A stretch of DNA of 64,000 nt from Phycisphaeraceae bacterium (GCA_019636695.1 JAHBXD010000001.1:117661-181660); one strand, 5' to 3'; numbered from the stretch's first letter, positions 1 to 9,593 are shown. The notes: a model not told the origin generated them from the sequence alone. Translations and numbers: made by a program.

Positions 1-1158
<1,158 letters not shown>

Positions 1159-1220
1159 CATGCCGGCCGCGTCCCGGGCTTGCCGGCCGCGACGATCAGA
1201 CGAACACGCACTTCAAATGC

Positions 1221-1259
1221 CGCGCCCCGGCCCGTTGCCGGGGCGCGTTTTTTTTTTTT
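1221..1259 (+). terminator. Intrinsic terminator after rpsA
   Basis: A perfect 10-bp stem (1221-1230 with 1238-1247, CGCGCCCCGG/CCGGGGCGCG) with a 7-base loop is followed by 12 T residues. It separates rpsA from the convergent mnmG. It lacks a T-run in the minus direction, so it should act mainly on rpsA transcripts. Confidence 0.95.
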
Positions 1260-1264
1260 ACCCG

Positions 1265-3184
1265 CTACGACCGTCCGAGCAGAACGGCCAAGAGCGTCAT
1301 GTCCGAAGGCGTTACGCCCTCCAGACGCGAGGCCTGCCCGAATGTCGCTGGGCGAAACCGAAGAATCGCCTCGCGGGCTTCCGTTCGCATCACCGCCAGA
1401 CGCCCTTCGTCGATGCACTCCGGTAAACGCCGGTGCTCTGTGGCCGCCTGCCGCCGAATCTCTGCCCGCGCTCGCACGAGTAGCGGTTCATACCGCCGCT
1501 CGGCATAGGCAGTCAGCCACACGTCGTCCCGAGCACACACCCCAAGCAACACACGCTGAAGATCCTGAAGCGAAAACTCAGGGCGACGAACCACCTTTGC
1601 CAGTTCCGTTCCCTCCACGCGAGCACGGTCGATCTCAGCGCGCACGCGCTCCAACTGCTCGGTGCGTTCTCGAAACCGCGCCTCCCGCAGCGACCCGAGC
1701 ACGCCTGAAAGCAGCCCCAGTTCCGCGGCTCTTCCGGTCAATCGGTCCGCCGAATTGTCGGCCCGCAGCAGCAACCGATGCTCGGCACGGCTCGTGAACA
1801 TCCGATACGGCTCGACCGGTGTCCGCGTCACAAGGTCGTCCATCAGCACCCCGATGTACGCCTCGTCACGTCCGAAAATCACCTCGCCCGATCCCGCCGC
1901 CCGGCGTGCGGCGTTCAGCCCCGCCACGATCCCCTGCCCGGCCGCCTCTTCATATCCGCTTGTCCCGTTGATCTGCCCCGCCAGAAACAACCCTTCCACC
2001 CGCTTCGTCTCACACGTCGCCCGGATCTGGTGCGGCCGGACCATGTCATATTCCACGGCATATCCGTACCGCAGAATCTCCGCCTCTTCGCACCCAGGCA
2101 TGCTCCGCACGATCCGATCCTGCACGTCACGGGGAAGGCTCGTCGAAATTCCGTTGCAGTACACCCAGTCGGTTTCCAGGCTCTCCGGCTCCAGATACAC
2201 CCCGTGCGATGTTCGCTCGGAAAATCGCACAACCTTGTCTTCAATGCTCGGGCAATACCGCGGCCCGATGCTCTCGATCTGCCCGCTGAACATCGGCGCT
2301 CGATGCAGATTCTCCCGGATGCACCCGTGCGCATCATCCGTTGTCTGCGTCTGGCGGCAATCGACCTGCCGCATCACCGGAAACTTCTCGATGCACGGCA
2401 GATGCTCCAGGCTCATCCCCGCTGGGCCTCTCGAGTCTGCTCCCTCGGGTCCGACTCCGGAAAGATCGCTGAAAGGCACGGGTGGCTCGTCTCCCCACTG
2501 GGCCTCCAGCGCTTCCCAGCGAATCGACCCGCGCCGCAATCGAGGCGGCGTCCCCGTCTTGAGCCTGCCAAGCTCAAACCCCGCCTCCTCCAGCGCCCGA
2601 GAAATCGCCGAAGCCGCTCCTTCGCCGAATCGCCCACCCGGCGTCCGGTCCTCGCCCGTATGCATCAATCCGCGCATGAATGTCCCGGTCGTCAGCACCA
2701 CCGCCGACGCCTCCAGGTTCACCACGCCATCACCCGCGCAAACCTGTACCCCGCGGCACACTCCCCCGCGGATCACCAGTTCCCCAACGCTCCCCCTGAG
2801 CACGTCGATCCCCGGGTGCGCATCGAGCATCGCGCGCACCGTCCGCGCATACGCATGCTTGTCGCATTGCGCCCGTGGCCCGCGCACCGCCGGACCCTTG
2901 CTTGTGTTCAACACCCGAGAATGGATGCTCGTCGCGTCGGTCGCCAGGCCCATCACCCCGCCAAGCGCATCGACCTCGCGCACCAGTTGGCCTTTCGCCA
3001 GACCCCCGATCGCCGGGTTGCAGCTCATCTCCCCGATCTTCGAAGGGTCCAGCGTCACAAGCGCCACAGGCCGAGGCCCACCGCGGGAAACCCCTGGCAG
3101 CAAGACATTCGCCGCGGCCCACGCCGCTTCCACGCCCGCATGGCCCCCGCCCACCACGATGACTTCGTACCGCCGATCCACCAC
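1265..3184 (-). CDS. mnmG: tRNA uridine-5-carboxymethylaminomethyl(34) synthesis enzyme MnmG (GidA)
   Basis: FAD-dependent enzyme that, with MnmE, installs the cmnm5 group on U34 of certain tRNAs. The N-terminal dinucleotide-binding motif VVGGGHAGVEAA is at about residue 10, followed by GEMSCNPAIGGLAKG. Both family signatures are visible (GPRAQCDKHAYARTVRAML; SGYEEAAGQGIVAGLNAA), as is the C-terminal MnmE-interaction region with EPYRMFTSRAEHRLLLR. The frame stays open far upstream (to 3427), but family alignment places the start at a GTG at 3184 (or 3181), giving 639 residues, close to the usual length. No good Shine-Dalgarno sequence is visible there. A minus-strand terminator hairpin lies only about 36 bp upstream of this start, so the gene either has its own promoter in a very short space or depends on readthrough. 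Confidence 0.95.
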   Translation of the reverse strand: MVDRRYEVIVVGGGHAGVEAAWAAANVLLPGVSRGGPRPVALVTLDPSKIGEMSCNPAIGGLAKGQLVREVDALGGVMGLATDATSIHSRVLNTSKGPAVRGPRAQCDKHAYARTVRAMLDAHPGIDVLRGSVGELVIRGGVCRGVQVCAGDGVVNLEASAVVLTTGTFMRGLMHTGEDRTPGGRFGEGAASAISRALEEAGFELGRLKTGTPPRLRRGSIRWEALEAQWGDEPPVPFSDLSGVGPEGADSRGPAGMSLEHLPCIEKFPVMRQVDCRQTQTTDDAHGCIRENLHRAPMFSGQIESIGPRYCPSIEDKVVRFSERTSHGVYLEPESLETDWVYCNGISTSLPRDVQDRIVRSMPGCEEAEILRYGYAVEYDMVRPHQIRATCETKRVEGLFLAGQINGTSGYEEAAGQGIVAGLNAARRAAGSGEVIFGRDEAYIGVLMDDLVTRTPVEPYRMFTSRAEHRLLLRADNSADRLTGRAAELGLLSGVLGSLREARFRERTEQLERVRAEIDRARVEGTELAKVVRRPEFSLQDLQRVLLGVCARDDVWLTAYAERRYEPLLVRARAEIRRQAATEHRRLPECIDEGRLAVMRTEAREAILRFRPATFGQASRLEGVTPSDMTLLAVLLGRS

Positions 3185-3219
3185 CGATCGTATCGCGGCC
3201 CCGTTGTCGGTTTGCGCAC

Positions 3220-3262
3220 AAAAAAACGCCGCGGACCCGCTGTTCTCTCCGGATCCGCGGCG
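3220..3262 (-). terminator. Intrinsic terminator upstream of mnmG, after a small ORF
   Basis: Read on the minus strand, a 13-bp stem with one mismatch (3262-3250 with 3239-3227) and a 10-base loop is followed by seven U residues (3226-3220). It would stop transcription before the mnmG start codon, and it sits 23 bp after the stop of a 40-codon ORF. Confidence 0.85.
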
Positions 3263-3285
3263 CGCATAAGAGAAGGTGCAATCTC

Positions 3286-3408
3286 TTACGAACGATTGCC
3301 CCAGAACGTCTGCAAACGCCGTACCAGCCCATAACCCACACCGATTGGCCATCGACCGCCAACCATGGCCTCGCCCCCATCCTCTCGGGCCACATCTGGC
3401 CACTTCAT
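3286..3408 (-). CDS. Candidate small protein (40 aa) upstream of mnmG
   Basis: A 40-codon ORF with ATG start and TAA stop, not recognised. An AGGG-type Shine-Dalgarno sequence lies about 6 bases before the ATG, and an intrinsic terminator follows the stop closely, so it has the outline of a complete small transcription unit. The product begins MKWPDVARED and ends LVRRLQTFWGNRS, with a basic C-terminal third. The frame is distinct from the spurious upstream extension of mnmG. It could be a real small protein, a leader peptide for mnmG, or chance. Conservation across relatives would decide. Confidence 0.4.
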   Translation of the reverse strand: MKWPDVAREDGGEAMVGGRWPIGVGYGLVRRLQTFWGNRS

Positions 3409-3539
3409 CAACACCCTGGACACCCATCCGCAGAGTTCACCCCGCACCCATCGCGGCCTATTGTTCGGGTCCGTCGCCCGTCGGCCTCCCGACGGGTCTG
3501 AACCAAGCCCAAGTGTCCTCCGGATCGCGGAGAGTGAGC

Positions 3540-4913
3540 ATGTCCGATACAGCCGCCATCGAGCGCCCCAATACCGTCCGCATTGAGGACGCCGGCCCCA
3601 GCCGCAAGAAACTCTTCATCGAGATTCCCGCCGAAACCGTCGACGAGAAACTCTCCGACTCGCTCGACACCCTCGCCGTCGAAGCCCAACTCCCGGGTTT
3701 CCGCAAGGGCCGCGCCCCGCGCCAACTCATCCAGAAGCGCTTCGGCAAAGACATCCAACGCGAGGCCAAGAGCGCCATCGTCGCCACCGCCTTCCAGAAG
3801 GCCGTCGAAGACCACAAGCTCAAGGTCGTCGGCGACCCCATCGCCGAAAAACTCGGCGAAACCGAGCTGGTGCACGGCAAGCCCCTCACCATCGAAATTG
3901 ATGTCGAGGTCATGCCCGAATTTGAGCTTCCTTCGCTCGACGGCATCGCCGTTCGCAAGCCCACCTTTGAAGTCACCGACCAGATGGTCGACGACGAACT
4001 CCGCAAAATCTGCATCAACGAAGGCGAACTCGAAGAACGCCAGAACCCCGAACCGGGCGACTACCTCACCGGCCATGGCATCATGACCGGCGGCGACGAT
4101 AATAAAGAGTTCTACAACATCAACGGCGCCGTCGTCCAGGTTCCTCCCCCCGACAAAAACGGCAAGGGCATGATCCTCGGCGTCATGGTGGACGACTTCT
4201 CCTCGCAGCTGGGCCTTCCCACTCCGGGCGCCAACGTCACCATCAAGGTCAAAGGCCCCGAAAATCACGAAGTCGAAGACATCCGCGGCAAAGACCTCAC
4301 CATCACCTTCAAGGTCGATCGCGTCGATCGCATTCTCCCCGCCGACGAGCAGGCCGTCTGCGAGCGCTACGGCTACGAAAACCTCGACCAACTTAAAGAA
4401 ACCATCCGCTCGCGCCTCACCCAGCGCGCCATCATCCAGCAGCAGGTCGCTATGCGCCAGCAGATCGCCAAGCACCTGATCGACAACACCTCCTTCGAAC
4501 TCCCCGAGCGCCTCACCGACCGCCAGGCCACGCGCACCCTCGACCGCCGACGCATGGAACTCATGTACCGCGGCGTCCCCGCGATGGAGATCGAGCACCA
4601 CATGGCCGAACTCCGGGCCGCCAGCGCTGAGGCCGCTCGCTCCGAACTCAAACTCTTCTTCATCCTCAACGCCGTCGCCGATCAGCTCGATGTCAAGGTC
4701 ACCGATGCCGAGATGAACGGCCGCATCGCCCAGATGGCCATGGAGCAGGGCGTCCGCCCCGAAAAACTCCGCCAAGACATCATTTCCGGCAATCGCGCCG
4801 GCCAGGTCTACCAGCAGATCCGCGAGCACAAGGCGATGGACGCCATCCTCGCCAAAGCCCAAATCACCGACATCTCCGCCGACGAATACAACAAGACCAT
4901 CGCCAAGGCCTGA
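3540..4913 (+). CDS. tig: Trigger factor, ribosome-associated chaperone
   Basis: Trigger factor binds near the ribosomal exit tunnel and holds nascent chains. The N-terminal domain contains the ribosome-docking signature GFRKGRAP at about residues 52-59, in the context PAETVDEKLSDSL...PGFRKGRAP. The middle (about residues 170-270) corresponds in position to the FKBP-type PPIase domain but is divergent and rich in Gly/Asp, so isomerase activity is doubtful. The C-terminal part is the usual long helical substrate-cradle region. Length is 457 aa, typical for the family. The ATG at 3540 is preceded by GGAG about 10 bases upstream. The frame extends further 5' without family similarity, so that extension was discarded. 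Confidence 0.95.
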   Translation: MSDTAAIERPNTVRIEDAGPSRKKLFIEIPAETVDEKLSDSLDTLAVEAQLPGFRKGRAPRQLIQKRFGKDIQREAKSAIVATAFQKAVEDHKLKVVGDPIAEKLGETELVHGKPLTIEIDVEVMPEFELPSLDGIAVRKPTFEVTDQMVDDELRKICINEGELEERQNPEPGDYLTGHGIMTGGDDNKEFYNINGAVVQVPPPDKNGKGMILGVMVDDFSSQLGLPTPGANVTIKVKGPENHEVEDIRGKDLTITFKVDRVDRILPADEQAVCERYGYENLDQLKETIRSRLTQRAIIQQQVAMRQQIAKHLIDNTSFELPERLTDRQATRTLDRRRMELMYRGVPAMEIEHHMAELRAASAEAARSELKLFFILNAVADQLDVKVTDAEMNGRIAQMAMEQGVRPEKLRQDIISGNRAGQVYQQIREHKAMDAILAKAQITDISADEYNKTIAKA

Positions 4914-5045
4914 GCCCAAGCCCCCGTGCCGCGCTCCGCGCATCCCCATCGCGCAGCGCGTGCCCTCAGCGCTTCGCCTCCCTACGTGCTTCTACGCGCG
5001 AAATGCACGCACGATCGGGAACTCACGCCCACCCGCGGCAGCACC

Positions 5046-5876
5046 ATGCGCACCGATCGATTCCCATTCGATCACTACCTGGCGAGCGATGCGCTCGGCC
5101 TCGTCGTATGCGCCATTCCCAAGTGCGCGTGTACCACTCTCAAGCACTGGCTCGTCGCGACGACTGAAGGCGCTCCCGTCCCGCCAGATCACGCCGGGGG
5201 TATCCATCGCTACTGCACCGCGCGTTACGCCCTGGCCTCGCGCCCGCCCGCTGAGGCTCAGGCCGTGCTCGATCGTGCCTTCCGGGTTGCGATCCTCCGC
5301 GATCCCCTCGAACGCATCGCCTCGGCCTATGCCTCCAAGTTCGTCCGCATCGCTCCTCCTGAACGCTCCAGCCGGCCCGTCGTCGAAGCCGTCCAGATCG
5401 GGTCGCCGACCGATGTCTTCCACGACCGCCTCGGCCCCATTCATTTCGGCCTTCGCAGCGAAATCGGCCCGCTCTGTTCTCGCGTCGATTACAACCGCGG
5501 CATCACGTTCCGCGAATTCCTCGACTATCTCGTTCGAACTCCCGACGACGACCTCGACCCGCACTGGCGTCCTCAGGCGGCGTTCGTCCGTCCCGTCACA
5601 TTCCACATCCTCGGCTCGATCGACCACATCGACCGGGTGCTTCAAAAGGCCCTCGAACACCTCGGCATCGAACGCCCCGTCCCGGCCGCCCGCACGCCGC
5701 ACGCGCGCAAGCCGGCCCGGTCGCGAACGCTCGCCGACACACCCGCCGGCGAACTCCGCCTGCGCAGCATCAATCCCACCGCCGACGATCTCTACACACC
5801 CGAACTTCGCCTGCTCGTCCGCGCGCGCTACCAGCACGATGTCGAACTCTTCAATGCCGCCGTCGAGTACACCTGA
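5046..5876 (+). CDS. Sulfotransferase family protein (Sulfotransfer_2-like)
   Basis: Putative PAPS-dependent sulfotransferase of 276 aa. The 5'-phosphosulfate loop is visible near residue 22 (AIPKCACTTLKHW) and the 3'-phosphate-binding segment near residue 83 (AILRDPLERIASAY), the arrangement seen in carbohydrate sulfotransferases. No signal peptide or membrane segment is seen, so it is probably cytoplasmic. The acceptor cannot be inferred; surface polysaccharide or lipid are the usual substrates. It follows tig on the same strand but has a separate 130-bp gap, and it converges with the pseudopilin gene downstream. The start at 5046 was chosen because the preceding codons show no family character. 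Confidence 0.8.
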   Translation: MRTDRFPFDHYLASDALGLVVCAIPKCACTTLKHWLVATTEGAPVPPDHAGGIHRYCTARYALASRPPAEAQAVLDRAFRVAILRDPLERIASAYASKFVRIAPPERSSRPVVEAVQIGSPTDVFHDRLGPIHFGLRSEIGPLCSRVDYNRGITFREFLDYLVRTPDDDLDPHWRPQAAFVRPVTFHILGSIDHIDRVLQKALEHLGIERPVPAARTPHARKPARSRTLADTPAGELRLRSINPTADDLYTPELRLLVRARYQHDVELFNAAVEYT

Positions 5877-5955
5877 TCGTCCTCCCGCGCCCGGCCCAAC
5901 GCCCCGTGGCGCGACTGGCGCCTAAAGACATCCCGCGCAAGGTGCAAAGAGCCTC

Positions 5956-6792
5956 TTACCACCTTCTCCAGTCCGGCACATATCCGGGGCTGTTCGTCAC
6001 CGTCACCGAGCCGATCGCATCCCACCCTTCCATCAGCGCCCCCGCCCGGTGTCCCTGCACGCTCCCATCCGCCGCCGCGATCTGCGCGTGTCGCCGATGT
6101 CGGAACGCCGTCGTCGGAGAGTCATTTACCCGCCACTGCCCCCCCATATACAGCATCGGTGGGTCAAGCAGCGCCGTGTTCATCGGCAGCCCACCGCCGA
6201 AGCCTCCCAGCAACGCATCCGCGAACACGAAAAGACTTGATGGGTGCTCCACATCCGCAATCCGCCGCCACGGCCGATGCCCGATGCTCGAGGCCCACCC
6301 CGGCGTCTTGCCCGGACTCAGGTAATACCCGTTATACCCGTACGTGCTCGTGATCGAACGCGATGGCCCCTGTGGCCGATACGTCTCCCACGGCTGGTTC
6401 GGGCACTCATACACCGAAGAAGCGCTCAGCGTCGATTCCAGATACGGCGCAAGAAATCCCGCCGCGTGGTCGGGCGGGTCGGTCGCCGTGCCGTGCGACC
6501 CCCACCAGAAAATCTGCGGCCCTGAGCCGATGTCCTTCAACTCCCAGTACGCCAGCGGCATCGCCCGATCGCCGTGCTCCCCGGCATACATCATCCATCC
6601 CATCGCCATCTGGCGCAGGTTCGAAGCACACCGCACCCCCCGGGCCGACTCGCGCGCCCCCCCCAGCGCCGGCAGCACCATCGCCAGCAGCAGAGACGAA
6701 ATCGCGATCACGACCAGCAGTTCGATCAGCGACATCCCGCGCGCTTGACCGCGCTGTATGCCCCTCGATATCGTGCTGCGCACCTTCTTCAT
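5956..6792 (-). CDS. Type II secretion/type IV pilin-like protein (pseudopilin, H-X9-DG type)
   Basis: Secreted or inner-membrane pseudopilin of 278 aa. A short basic leader ends in Gly19, followed by the class III signal MSLIELLVVIAIS with Glu at position +5, which is the prepilin peptidase cleavage/methylation site. A hydrophobic helix follows, then a globular domain with SARGVRCASNLRQMAMG. Near the C-terminus is the HAQIAAADGSV stretch of the planctomycete 'H-X9-DG' family. The ATG at 6792 has GGTGAG upstream and lies only 4 bp after the stop of the PQQ/dockerin gene, so it is the third gene of the cobalamin-riboswitch operon. Proteins of this type are very numerous in planctomycetes with unknown roles; here the context suggests a part in a B12-responsive surface system. 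Confidence 0.85.
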   Translation of the reverse strand: MKKVRSTISRGIQRGQARGMSLIELLVVIAISSLLLAMVLPALGGARESARGVRCASNLRQMAMGWMMYAGEHGDRAMPLAYWELKDIGSGPQIFWWGSHGTATDPPDHAAGFLAPYLESTLSASSVYECPNQPWETYRPQGPSRSITSTYGYNGYYLSPGKTPGWASSIGHRPWRRIADVEHPSSLFVFADALLGGFGGGLPMNTALLDPPMLYMGGQWRVNDSPTTAFRHRRHAQIAAADGSVQGHRAGALMEGWDAIGSVTVTNSPGYVPDWRRW

Positions 6793-6796
6793 GTGC

Positions 6797-8365
6797 TCAC
6801 CGGCGCCGCAACTCAAAACGCTCGTTGCGCCGAAGTTCAAACTCCAGCAGTTCAACATCGCCCGCGTTCACCGCCCCCGACCGGTCCACATCCAGCGAGC
6901 CTTCGCCCCGATGCCACGAGATCAGGTCTTCCACATCGCGTCGGCCGTCCCCGTTCACATCCGGTTCACCCGGCCCCGGCCCGCGCGCGGTAAGCCCCTC
7001 AGGGCCGATGGTGTACACCCCGCGCCCCAGCACCGCGCAAGGCCCGCCTCCGCCCTCGAAGATCGTCGCAAAGCCCGCGGCATCCGGCGTTACCCCGAGG
7101 TCAAGCACCACCAGGTGCGTATACGCCGCCCCCGTCGTCGATCCCTGGCCCATCCGCCCGCTGAGCAGTCGTGCGTGCCCCCCGCTCCCCGTCACCAGCG
7201 GATGATGCGTCCACCCGCCCGCAACCATGAACTCTCCCGCATCCAGGCGCCCGTTCAGGTTCGCATCGACCCACGAATCCAGCGCGGAATCCCACACCAA
7301 CGACGCCGACAACCCATGATCGACATAACACTGCACCGAAGGCACGGTCCCGAATCCCCATAACCCCCCGCTCAGCACCACCCGGCCGTCATCCAGCACC
7401 ACAGGCGTCGAACTGGTCCGATTGCTCGGAACGCTCCACATTAATGCGCCGTCGTCCACGCGCACTTTCACCAGGTTCGCCGAAAGCACCCCCCCGGAAA
7501 ACGCGTACGACCCCGCATAGGCCGCCAGTCCCTCGGGCCGGTATGCCAGCGTCACACCGCCGTAAAAACCGTGCCACTCCGGGTTCGCTCTCCGCCAGCG
7601 TTCGACCGGCGGCTCCTCCGCCGCCGCATCGAACGCCAGCAGTTCACCGATCCCAACACCGTCCAGCCCTGTCGTCGCCACCACCACCACCCCGCCCGCC
7701 GCCGCGGGGGATGATCCCGACGCCGATCCGATCTCAACGCTCCACACCGCTTCACCCGGATCAAACGGGTTTCGTGAACCCTCTCGGGGCGAGAGATTGA
7801 TGCACCACAACCGCGAAACCGACCCGAACCCCCCGTAATCCGTCACAAACGCCCGCCGCTTGCCGCGATCTCCCGTGATCGCGGGCGAAGCATTCACCAC
7901 CGGCGCGGGCAGCACGAGTTCCCACGCCTCTTCGCCATCGTCGAGGCGATACCCGAGCATCCGCGTACCCGCCCCAACGACAAGCACGCCGCTCTCCAGG
8001 TCGATCGCCGGCGAAGCCCACGAATCCAGCACGATCGATGGTGCCGGGCGCACCCACACCACGCTCCCGTCCGACGCATCCACACAGAGCACGCGCGCGG
8101 CCCCTCCGACCCGCGCGAGCACATAAATGCGCCCTTCAGCCCCCACCGGCGCGCTCGGGCCAATGAAACTGATCGCTTCCCCGCCGGGAAGGTGACTAAG
8201 CGTCCACCGCACGGGTTCCAGTGTCAGCGCATACGGCCGCGCCCCCGACCGCGCGGCCGACCCCTGCACGCACGGCCACTCGGTAATGCCCGGAACCGGC
8301 TGCGCCGACGCTCGGCCTCCCCAGGCGAGCGCCGACGCAACCAAGACAACGCAATGCGTCCTCAT
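6797..8365 (-). CDS. Secreted PQQ-like beta-propeller protein with C-terminal dockerin-like EF-hand repeats
   Basis: 522-aa protein with a Sec signal peptide (about 1-21, ending ASAQ). The body (about 50-420) consists of repeated strands of the PQQ-like/quinoprotein propeller type, such as RVLCVDASDGSVVW and MLGYRLDDGEEAWEL, with internal EF-hand-like loops such as DANLNGRLDAGEF. The C-terminus carries a dockerin-like pair of calcium loops, DVNGDGRRDVED (about 469) and DVDRSGAVNAGD (about 492). No quinone-enzyme catalytic signature was recognised, so a binding or scaffold role is more likely than dehydrogenase activity. Its ATG overlaps the stop of the upstream PEP-CTERM gene (ATGA). It is the second gene of the cobalamin-riboswitch operon. 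The Bacteroides surface B12-binding protein BtuG is also a beta-propeller, a suggestive parallel but not evidence of homology. Confidence 0.8.
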   Translation of the reverse strand: MRTHCVVLVASALAWGGRASAQPVPGITEWPCVQGSAARSGARPYALTLEPVRWTLSHLPGGEAISFIGPSAPVGAEGRIYVLARVGGAARVLCVDASDGSVVWVRPAPSIVLDSWASPAIDLESGVLVVGAGTRMLGYRLDDGEEAWELVLPAPVVNASPAITGDRGKRRAFVTDYGGFGSVSRLWCINLSPREGSRNPFDPGEAVWSVEIGSASGSSPAAAGGVVVVATTGLDGVGIGELLAFDAAAEEPPVERWRRANPEWHGFYGGVTLAYRPEGLAAYAGSYAFSGGVLSANLVKVRVDDGALMWSVPSNRTSSTPVVLDDGRVVLSGGLWGFGTVPSVQCYVDHGLSASLVWDSALDSWVDANLNGRLDAGEFMVAGGWTHHPLVTGSGGHARLLSGRMGQGSTTGAAYTHLVVLDLGVTPDAAGFATIFEGGGGPCAVLGRGVYTIGPEGLTARGPGPGEPDVNGDGRRDVEDLISWHRGEGSLDVDRSGAVNAGDVELLEFELRRNERFELRRR

Positions 8366-9174
8366 CGCGAGCCTCTCCGGCGCCGCGATATCACCATCAC
8401 GCCCGCTCCGAGCACCAGCGCCGCCGCCGGCCCCGGCACCGGACGCACAATCGCAAACCCGTCGATCTCCACCGTAAAGGGGTTGTCCATCGGGTTGCTG
8501 ATCCGCACATACAGGATGAAATCAAACCCGACCAGGCCGATATCCACCCCCGTGCCTCCGCCCGATCCGTCATACCCCGCCACGATTTCCGCGAATGTCA
8601 ACCCTGTCGCGACAAACGAAGGATCTACCGGCTTCGTGAAATCCGTCTCGATCATCCCCCGCACCGGCGAAAATGGGTCCGTCAGATCGCGATACCCCAG
8701 CGTCGGGTGCAGCCCGTCCGCCGCCGCGTTCGGAATCGTCCTCCACTCGTCCCCGTCCTGCGATACTTCGATGATCCCTCCGTCAGCCGACAGCATCCCC
8801 GCCCGTCCGTGAGGAAAATCGTCATCAAAATAAAACGAGTTGCCGAACACCAACAGGTCGATGCCGAAAGGATTGAGCGGGTCATTCACGATCGGACGAT
8901 CGAACGCCACGATCAGGCTTCCACCGCGGCCGATCGACACAATTTCCGTCTCCATCCACGCGCTGTTGAACGGCGTGACCGCCCCCGGAAAAATCCCCTC
9001 ACCCGTAAATCGCGTCGGCTCTCCCAGCGCTGCCGTCGGGTCGTCATACCCCGGCGTCACCCCGATCCCCGCGTCATAGAACCGAACTTCGCTCGCCCAA
9101 GGGTGATCGCCGCTCGCCCCGCAACTCCCCACCGCAATCCCTACCGCAACGCAAAACGAAAAAACCCGTTCCAT
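8362..9174 (-). CDS. Secreted PEP-CTERM-like protein, first gene of cobalamin-riboswitch operon
   Basis: 270-aa exported protein. It has an N-terminal signal peptide (VFSFCVAVGIAVGS), then a conserved beta-rich region with VTPGYDDPTAALGEPTRF, GGSLIVAFDRP and FGIDLLVFGNSF. The last 25 residues form a PEP-CTERM-like sorting signal: VPGPAAA, a hydrophobic helix, then RRRR. The start at 9174 is supported by GGAG six bases upstream. The stop overlaps the ATG of the propeller gene. A cobalamin riboswitch lies about 220 bp upstream on the same strand, so expression should fall when B12 is plentiful. The domain resembles 'cell surface proteins' that I associate with B12-regulated loci, but a specific function is not established from sequence; cobalamin capture is inference. 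Confidence 0.8.
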   Translation of the reverse strand: MERVFSFCVAVGIAVGSCGASGDHPWASEVRFYDAGIGVTPGYDDPTAALGEPTRFTGEGIFPGAVTPFNSAWMETEIVSIGRGGSLIVAFDRPIVNDPLNPFGIDLLVFGNSFYFDDDFPHGRAGMLSADGGIIEVSQDGDEWRTIPNAAADGLHPTLGYRDLTDPFSPVRGMIETDFTKPVDPSFVATGLTFAEIVAGYDGSGGGTGVDIGLVGFDFILYVRISNPMDNPFTVEIDGFAIVRPVPGPAAALVLGAGVMVISRRRRGSR

Positions 9175-9360
9175 CACCACTCCGTGCCGCAGCCGCGGCA
9201 TGCACCCCGAACGCGCGGGATGGCCCCCCGACCTCGACGGTCTGGTCGCCTCGCGAACTCTCGGGTGCTTCCGGCCGGCGCGCCACGGGGAGCCTGCGGC
9301 ACGCTTCGCCGGCGCCCCTGCCCATTCGGGCCTCGCGAGGGCAACCATGCGCCGGTTCTT

Positions 9361-9380
9361 CCTTGGCCTGCTGGCCAAGG
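9361..9380 (-). promoter_or_regulatory. Hairpin between riboswitch and operon, possible expression platform
   Basis: A perfect 8-bp inverted repeat (CCTTGGCC/GGCCAAGG) with a 4-base loop lies 12 bp downstream of the riboswitch core in the direction of transcription. No U-run follows, so it is not an intrinsic terminator by itself. It could take part in an alternative pairing or Rho-linked control. Confidence 0.35.
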
Positions 9381-9392
9381 CCCGGCGTCGTC

Positions 9393-9581
9393 GGCAGGTC
9401 TTCCGGCTCGGGGCCTGCACTCTCAACCTTCCCACGGCCCGGGTCTGACCCCGGTCAACCGCAGTGGTCTTTCAGGTTCGCTTGGCGAACCCGAGAGCGC
9501 AGCACATGCCCCTTACGGCGGCGCGTCCGCGGTGGCTTTTCACCACACTTCCCTCTTGTGCCCGTCACTTACACAGGCACC
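9393..9581 (-). promoter_or_regulatory. Cobalamin (B12) riboswitch
   Basis: Read on the minus strand, the conserved cobalamin aptamer elements occur in the expected order: GGTGCC at 9581-9576, GGGAAGTG at 9553-9546, GGTGAAAAGCC at 9544-9534, a G/C-rich core, the B12-box-like GACCACTG at 9469-9462, GGGAAGG near 9434, and the terminal GCCGGAAGACCTGCC ending at 9393. Order, spacing (about 190 nt) and orientation match the class. It faces the surface-protein operon beginning at 9174. In this family ligand binding normally lowers expression of the downstream genes. Confidence 0.93.
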
Positions 9582-9593
9582 GACGATGCAGCC

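Noticed and set aside
3185-3427. N-terminal extension of MnmG to an ATG at 3427
   Set aside because: Would run through the terminator hairpin and the small ORF and adds no family sequence; GTG 3184 fits the family length.
3408-4949. 513-codon minus-strand ORF opposite tig
   Set aside because: Shadow of trigger factor with Gly/Asp/Val-rich artefact composition.
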